The notes under the pieces: generated by a model
Databases searched by the model: none
Told to the model about the DNA's origin: nothing
Seen by the model: the letters and a program-made list of their open reading frames with translations, nothing else
Part shown: positions 58,691 through 64,000 of the stretch, piece after piece
Position numbering within the stretch: the stretch's first letter is position 1
Layout of the letters: each line of letters starts with the position of its first letter
DNA from: Valencia hispanica
Taxonomy: Eukaryota; Chordata; Actinopteri; Cyprinodontiformes; Valenciidae
NCBI GenBank assembly: GCA_963556495.2
Contig: OY747712.1
Location: forward strand, 5,731,634-5,795,633
Length of the DNA: 64,000 bases
Direction of reading: 5' to 3'
Made by a program: the position numbers and the translations under genes

Positions 58691-59153
58691 ATTCAAACCA
58701 AGATGGACGACCTTCTGTTTGTTGCAGACCATGGGTGCCAGAGACTTTTAGGTAGATAAAAAATCAAAATCAAAATTCATAGTGACATTTTGTATTTATG
58801 CTCGAAAATTTGGTTTGGAAAAAAACCCCCACTAAGAACTCTACTCAGAGTGGAAAGGTGAGGAATTTTAAAAGATGTAGGAACCTTATTAAATTACTGG
58901 AAATAGATGATGGAGTCCGATATGACGCAAGGGTTTCGAGTCTTGGAGAAAGTTAAAGTTGGAACACTCATCTGTTTCCCGAAATGTTTTTCCCACGGTC
59001 CTGAGGTGATTCTGAGTGGATTCTTTGACTTCTATGGTCAGTTCATTAACACGGTCCAGTACTTTAGTCCCGTCTTGTCCCAGCTGCAACTGTAGATATG
59101 TCCCAAGTGTCCTACTGATTTACATCCTTTGATGGAGGCTTTTTTGTGGACAA
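58691..59153. other. Intronic, unassigned
   Basis: No exon or further family is recognised. The short frames at 58889-59095 on both strands are chance. Confidence 0.3.
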
Positions 59154-59156
59154 TAA

Positions 59157-59695
59157 GCGCGTTTCCACAATTGGAACTTCAGGGTAATTTAACCAGATCT
59201 TTTTCTGACGGGGTAATCTGTCGGCCCGCTCCTCTCAGCCACCGTGTCTCCGTACACAATCGGCCCTTTAAGGAATGCGCTAAAGACATGCGCATATCAC
59301 GGCTGTTTCAGCAGCGAGTAGTATCCCTGATCGGCGCAAAACGGTGACCAGAGCCGCAAAACTAACAAGAGATCGACATGAAGCAGGGCTTGTTGCTGCG
59401 TTTCTATTATAAACTGCTTCACCAGCAACTCTTCGTATTTTTACAAAGCCAGTGGTTTGGCGACGTCTGCTTATTTCCTTCTGAATTACAACCAATCTGC
59501 GCGACCTAACCACAGCTCGCGCTCAGCGACTCGATCGGGCCATTGCGAGTACATACCCCCATACAGGCACTCCGTTGGTTCCTGAAATGGCCCCGAAAAC
59601 GGCCCTGTCGGCCCGGTCTGATGAAAATGGAGACACGCGCATTATCGGGAAGGTCCGGTCAAATGGCCCTGAAGTTCTGATAGTGGAAACACGCC
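59157..59695. mobile_element. Harbinger-like MITE
   Basis: The left end GCGCGTTTCCACAATTGGAA and the right end, complement GGCGTGTTTCCACTATCAGA, form an imperfect terminal inverted repeat of about 22 bp around the invariant GTTTCCAC. TAA flanks both sides (59154-59156 and 59696-59698), the 3-bp target duplication of PIF/Harbinger elements. The interior is GC-rich with CGGCCC blocks near both ends and encodes no transposase. Confidence 0.65.
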
Positions 59696-59698
59696 TAA

Positions 59699-61917
59699 TA
59701 TATCTACTATCCCACTCCTATTACAAGTGCATGAAGTTTCAAACCACAACAAGCTAAACGTTTTGCTGAGGCTTTCCTCTTTGTTTATTCATGAAATCCT
59801 CCATCGGTGTCGGTGTAACAGTGAACTTTCAAACACCCAGCTGAGTCAGACGGGTTTCACCATCAAACCTGATCAACTCATCCAGGAACTTTCAGTCGGA
59901 CATGCTCAGACCTGTTCAATGGACGTGCGTACGTTTATGATTGAGCAACTAATAGATGAAGGGATTATGCAGAGAAAATGGTAACATTTCGACATCTTTT
60001 CTGGAGATTTTGGGGTTTCCAAAGTGGCGCCTGGAATGTCAGATTCCTTCATACGTCGCTTTAAAAAAAAAAAGTACGCTGGGAAAGTCTTCATAGAGAA
60101 CATGTGGCATTAAACCAACCGACGAGGACAGTGAACATGTTTAACACGTAAACACGTCAGCGTGTTTCCGCAGACACGTCTCACCACAGCGACACACACA
60201 CGCATCAGCGTGGCACTGCTCTCTGCAGCCGCTTCACCACCTCCAGGCCTCGTTCTGAAGTCCTGAAAGAAAGCTCTGCACGTGTTGCCTCTGCCGAGTC
60301 AGCTGCGAACTCTCCCGGATCCACCCTGCAGCTGCTCCCCAGATCCAAAGCGACAGGCCTTCTAATTATCCCAAAGGATAGAGAGCTTCATCTCACGGTT
60401 GGAATTTGTCAGAGTGCGGCGTGGGAACGTTTTGTGCTTGTTTCCATGGATTGAAGGAGGTCAGGACACATTTTTATTGAAAAGTTGGATAACATGACCG
60501 TTTTAACATCCAATAATCTCAGCTTCTCAGCTTGCAGAGACGTCCTGTTGATGTGTCGTTGAGCAAATAGCTGCTGATAAGGAGGAAGACGATCTGCTTC
60601 CCGTTGCGCCTCCAGTCATCACCTTTGGTTCACACCCACTTTCTGACACTCACATGCTCTGTGATGTCACCCCCGACCCCTTCCAGACAATTGCTCTGTT
60701 AATAATTCAGACCTGCCAGGTGTTCTGTGTTGTTAGCAGCTTTTAGCCTGCTTTTTCATTCATTTTAAGGAGCTCAAAGGCTTAAAGCCATACACATTCA
60801 AAATGTCATTGAGATTTATTGCTTTACTCTGGACGACTAAGCTTGTTGTTTTCACTAATGTGCCATTTAGGTGACCAATATTGCCTCGATCAGTGGCTCA
60901 TTGAATGCATAAAAATGGTTGAATTAAAGCAAATTTAAGCAGTGTAGATTTCCCTGTGACTCTGGGAACTAAAAAGCTGATTAGTGCATGCCTGAACCTG
61001 AACAGAACTTATCAACAAGAAGTTGTTGTCATAACTACCCAGTATATTTAATATTTATATTTAATATTTAGGTTTATTTATCCAGTGGTTGCTGTCACAG
61101 ATTTAAAGTAACGTCTTTGACTAACTTTGGTCTGAACACATCTGCTCGCCTAACTCCACAGAGAACAGACTAAACATTTTTGCTCCATATTAACATGATG
61201 ACATCAAGCAGTTGCTGCAGACTTGTCAACATCCAAGTTGCAAATTTCCCATCTCACCTCATCCCAAAGGAGATTTCTTGGATTGACCGGAGTACAGTGA
61301 ACTCACATTCAAGTGTTCTGAATAATATCGGCCAATAAAAGCCTAAAATGGGCTCCTTGTGAACGTTCTCTATGCACAGATACATTTTTACTTTATTCTC
61401 AGCCTACGGTATCATCAGGTTGAATTCCAAGCTTTCGTTGTTGAAGCTTTGTTTGTCAGATCCTTGATGTAAGTTTGACCACATTTAGCTCAGAAATCTG
61501 TGATGGTGCATCATGTTTGAGATGTTTTTATCATTTAACCAGCATAAATCTGTTTTAAAGTTGGGAACATGTTGAGATTTTCTTCTCCGTTACCTCGTAT
61601 TGTTTTTTGATCCAACCGCTGCGATAAAAACCCAAACAAAATAGACCTGGTTTAGACTTTACAGTAGCATGTTTCTCATTGCTGACTGATTCTTGTTATT
61701 TTAAGGAGATGTAAGTCTGCTGCAAAATCCTCTTAATAAAAAAATTTGGGGGGGTTTTTGTTGCCACAAAATAAAAATAAAAGCTGAGGGAATAGACTTC
61801 TAGAATGCAAGCTGTGTGAATTTGTCTCATTGTAGTTGGGGAGGTGGTTCCAGGTCTTCATAGACCGCAGAAATTATGGTTTGGGTTAAGAAAAGATCCA
61901 AGAAATTTGATGCCAAG
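59699..61917. other. Intronic, unassigned
   Basis: A GC-richer block at 60120-60420 contains a TAATTA homeobox core and may be worth a conservation check. No exon is recognised. Confidence 0.35.
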
Positions 61918-62512
61918 TAGGGCTGGGCGATATGGCCTCAAATCTATATTGCGATATAATCTAAAGCATGTGCGGTAATGATATCTATTGCAATATATTA
62001 TTTTCTTTATATGTGTCAAAAGGACAATTTATGAACATTCTCACTTTCCAGGTACATTGCAGCAGAACAACAATTTCAAAAAAGTTTAGAATGTCATTTA
62101 AAGATCATGTATTGTGCAAAATGCTTAAAAAATATATTCAAATCTTTTTTCCAAAAAATGCAACACAAAAATCCTCACAACATAAAGATGAAGATATTTT
62201 AAATAAATTAAAAGCTAAATGTTGTTTAAAAAAGACACAAAGTTCAAAGTTGTCCACTTTCCTGGTTACTTATTTATAAATGTAATCTCGCAAAAGAATA
62301 AATCTGCATTTATTTGAATTAAAAATGCAACAATTTTAAACTTGCAAAATACAGTGTAATGACGAACACTGAACATCAGTATTTATCTGCATTGATGACA
62401 GCTTGATGACATCATCAAAATGCGCATTTGCGGTAGGCTGATATAGTCAAAATCTCTACCTTTGGCTAAATTTATATCATTTCTGCCTTATATCTTTTAT
62501 ATTGCCCACCTG
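61918..62512. mobile_element. Non-autonomous DNA transposon (TAGGGCTGGGCGATAT ends)
   Basis: The left end TAGGGCTGGGCGATATGGCC and the right end TTTTATATTGCCCACCTG are inverted versions of each other allowing for decay. The AT-rich interior has GCGATATAAT and GCAATATATT blocks. These ends are typical of an abundant fish non-autonomous hAT-like family. The target duplication is unclear. The 103-codon frame inside is chance. Confidence 0.55.
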
Positions 62513-63099
62513 AAAAACTTCCTGTAAAACTCCAATAAGTGATCCCTTTGGACTGAAAATTAGTTTGAATTCTCTGCATGTTTATGAAATGGGATCTTAT
62601 TCATCGGTTTCTCTAAAGAAGTCATGAAACATTCAGTAACTCAAGCCTCTTTGGTGTAATCGAAGCAGTCGCAGCTTGTGCTGCTGTCTAAACAACTCGG
62701 CTGTAAAATCAGCAGAACTAAATTAACTCTCCTGGTTTGAACTCTGCAGATTTTAAAGGAACAATTCAAACTGCTGTGAACAGTCGACGTCTCCAAGTTC
62801 GGACACTAAATATATTCCAACCACAGAACATTTGAGCTCACGATGACGTTAATCTGTGGTAAAATAAGGCGCAGAGAATAATAAGTAAAAGGGTTGTTAA
62901 AAGTCGATCTTGTGGTCGCTGGGAGCTGGAATCTTCTGGATGAGGGTTTCTGGAAGAATTACCTTTTTGTTTAGATCCAGCCGATGCTTTCGTGGGAAAC
63001 TGAGCTGTTAGTACTGGTTGGATTTCAACCCAGTTTAACACTTTCCTGTGAAAAGTTTCTGTCATTTTACTTCTTATTGTCAGTTAAAACTAAAATTGT
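62513..63099. other. Intronic, unassigned
   Basis: No exon or family is recognised. Confidence 0.3.
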
Positions 63100-63302
63100 T
63101 TGGGGGCAACAATTAGTGGTTAGAGCGGGCGCCCCATGTGCAGAGGCCTCGGTCCTCGACGCGGCCGTCCCCGGTTCGAGTCCCGTCCCGGGTGACCTTT
63201 GCTGCATGTCTTTCCCATCTTTCCCCTCCTCTCTCCCCCTTCAAAAAACTGTCCACTGTCGATAGAGGCCACTCAGGCCCAAAACCCCTTTTTTTTTAAA
63301 CA
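63100..63302 (+). mobile_element. tRNA-derived SINE
   Basis: The head has a tRNA-like TTAGTGGTTAGAGCGGGCGC (box A region) and a perfect box B, GGTTCGAGTCC (63173-63183). It is followed by TTTGCTGCATGTCTTTCCCA, a C/T-rich stretch and GCCACTCAGGCCCAAAACCC with an A/T tail. This is a common fish SINE. It is not a tRNA gene, since no acceptor stem closes. Confidence 0.75.
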
Positions 63303-63659
63303 ACTGTTTGGAATGCTGCATCTGGAAGGTCTTAGACAATCGGCATGGACATGTGGTTACATGGTCCAACTAAAACTGGTCTGCTTTACACATGGGTCAA
63401 TCAGGCTATAATGTTAATAGCTGACATTAAGTCTCATTTTCTGATGTTAGGGTGAGGCATCTTGCTTAAAGCACAGGTTTGAAAGAAGCCAACATTCAGA
63501 GCAGATCTTATTATCAACTAGACCTTTCTGATCTTATTTGAAAGTTTGCAAGAATTTGGCCAAAATGTTTTTTTCAACAGCTTAAACACACACAGTATGT
63601 ACTATACATTTGGGCTCCTATAAAGGTAATGAGATGACATTTCAAACGACTGATCTGAC
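63303..63659. other. Intronic, unassigned
   Basis: No exon or repeat family is recognised. Confidence 0.3.
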
Positions 63660-63740
63660 CGCCGGGATGCATGGTGGGATAACTAGTAGTACTTGGGCCT
63701 TGGAGCAAGAAGGTCCTGGGTTCAAATCCCGGCCTTAGTT
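63660..63740 (+). mobile_element. tRNA-like SINE head
   Basis: GAGCAAGAAGGTCCTGGG followed by a perfect box B, GGTTCAAATCC (63719-63729), and CGGCC is the head of the SINE whose body and tail appear at 34686-34990 and 1864-2023. The body is lost here. Sequence after GGCCTTAGTTTGCA is unrelated. Confidence 0.65.
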
Positions 63741-63833
63741 TGCATACTTTGCCATTGTGGTTTTAGTCCAGGGGTTATGTTAACTGAATATTTGATGTAT
63801 TTGACCTTTTTAAAAAAAAATGGTGACAGAAAA

Positions 63834-64000
63834 ATCTGAAGGCCGTCGGTCATTTTCACAGTTTGCAATTCACACCCCTGACCACTTGGTGTAGATGCCC
63901 TGACTTTCTGAACTCGGTGCGTAGAGTTCGGGTAATGGAATCAATCAAAAAAAAAAAGAAAAAAGAAAAGGAAATTCCATGAGAGCCTCTGAGCATCATC
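63834..64000 (+). repeat. Dispersed repeat R1, copy 2
   Basis: It shares with 4056-4195 the start ATCTGAAGGCCGT, the central TTCACACC(C/T)CTGACC and the end CCATGAGAGC(C/G)TCTGAGCATC in the same order and orientation. An A-rich expansion sits in the middle of this copy. It continues past the window end. Confidence 0.6.

Larger units (their letters stand above)
25381..64000 (+). other. myo10: myo10 intron 1 (5' part, inferred)
   Basis: From the donor at 25381 to the window end I find no further exon of myosin-X or any other host gene. The interval is filled with transposon copies and tandem repeats listed separately. A first intron of more than 38 kb is plausible, since mammalian MYO10 also has a very long one. 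No acceptor was identified. Confidence 0.5.

Noticed and set aside
63108..63195. tRNA gene
   Set aside because: Box B is perfect but the acceptor stem does not close and the sequence continues into a standard SINE body.
62984..63265. 93-codon plus-strand ORF
   Set aside because: It spans the SINE head at 63100 and has no independent protein similarity.
25381..64000. myo10 exon 2
   Set aside because: I looked for a frame encoding GTRVWLRENGQ after an acceptor and found none. The intron probably extends beyond the window.

Overview
The window looks like nuclear DNA of a teleost fish, probably a percomorph. It is gene-poor and AT-rich, with no operon-like packing, and is crowded with fish-type transposon remnants: Tc1-like, hAT, Harbinger-like MITE, L2 and L1 LINEs, and tRNA-derived SINEs. 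Micro- and minisatellites are abundant. Most open frames are repeat artefacts or decayed transposon pieces. No undescribed functional system was found.

The best-supported gene is a plus-strand first coding exon at 25360-25380. It has seven codons, MDNFFTE, in a strong Kozak context and is followed directly by a GTAAGAAG splice donor. MDNFFTE is the N-terminus of vertebrate myosin-X, so I read it as exon 1 of myo10. A CpG-rich leader with five short upstream ORFs precedes it. Just upstream of that lies a 219-bp uninterrupted (GA)n tract. I could not find exon 2, so 25381-64000 is taken as the start of a very long first intron.

About 9 kb away, on the minus strand, a GC-rich segment ends at 16145 in a clean donor (CACG|GTAAGAA). 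It is probably the noncoding first exon of a divergent gene. basp1 is a candidate because it lies head-to-head with MYO10 in mammals, but its coding exon is not in the window. On that model 1-16144 is intron and about 16.4-24.7 kb is the shared intergenic region.

Layout: 0-8 kb holds LINE and SINE ends, a palindromic MITE, two Tc1-like remnants and a hAT element with perfect 14-bp ends. 8.2-10.1 kb is a mosaic 22/18-bp minisatellite. 10.2-12.1 kb is a possible DNA transposon. 15-16.4 kb is the CpG-rich minus-strand promoter. 18.2-18.8 kb is a reversed Tc1-like remnant. 23.3-24.5 kb is a second MITE copy split by a hAT element with AAGTC/GAGTC arrays. 24.7-25.4 kb is the myo10 promoter and exon 1. 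26-44 kb of the intron carries five copies of one hAT-like family, a second AAGTC/GAGTC hAT element and a 57-bp minisatellite. 46-56 kb holds a hAT fragment encoding a BED finger, LINE ends, an L1 ORF2 fragment with 235 open codons, and L2 copies. 58-64 kb holds a dispersed repeat, a Harbinger-like MITE and SINE pieces.
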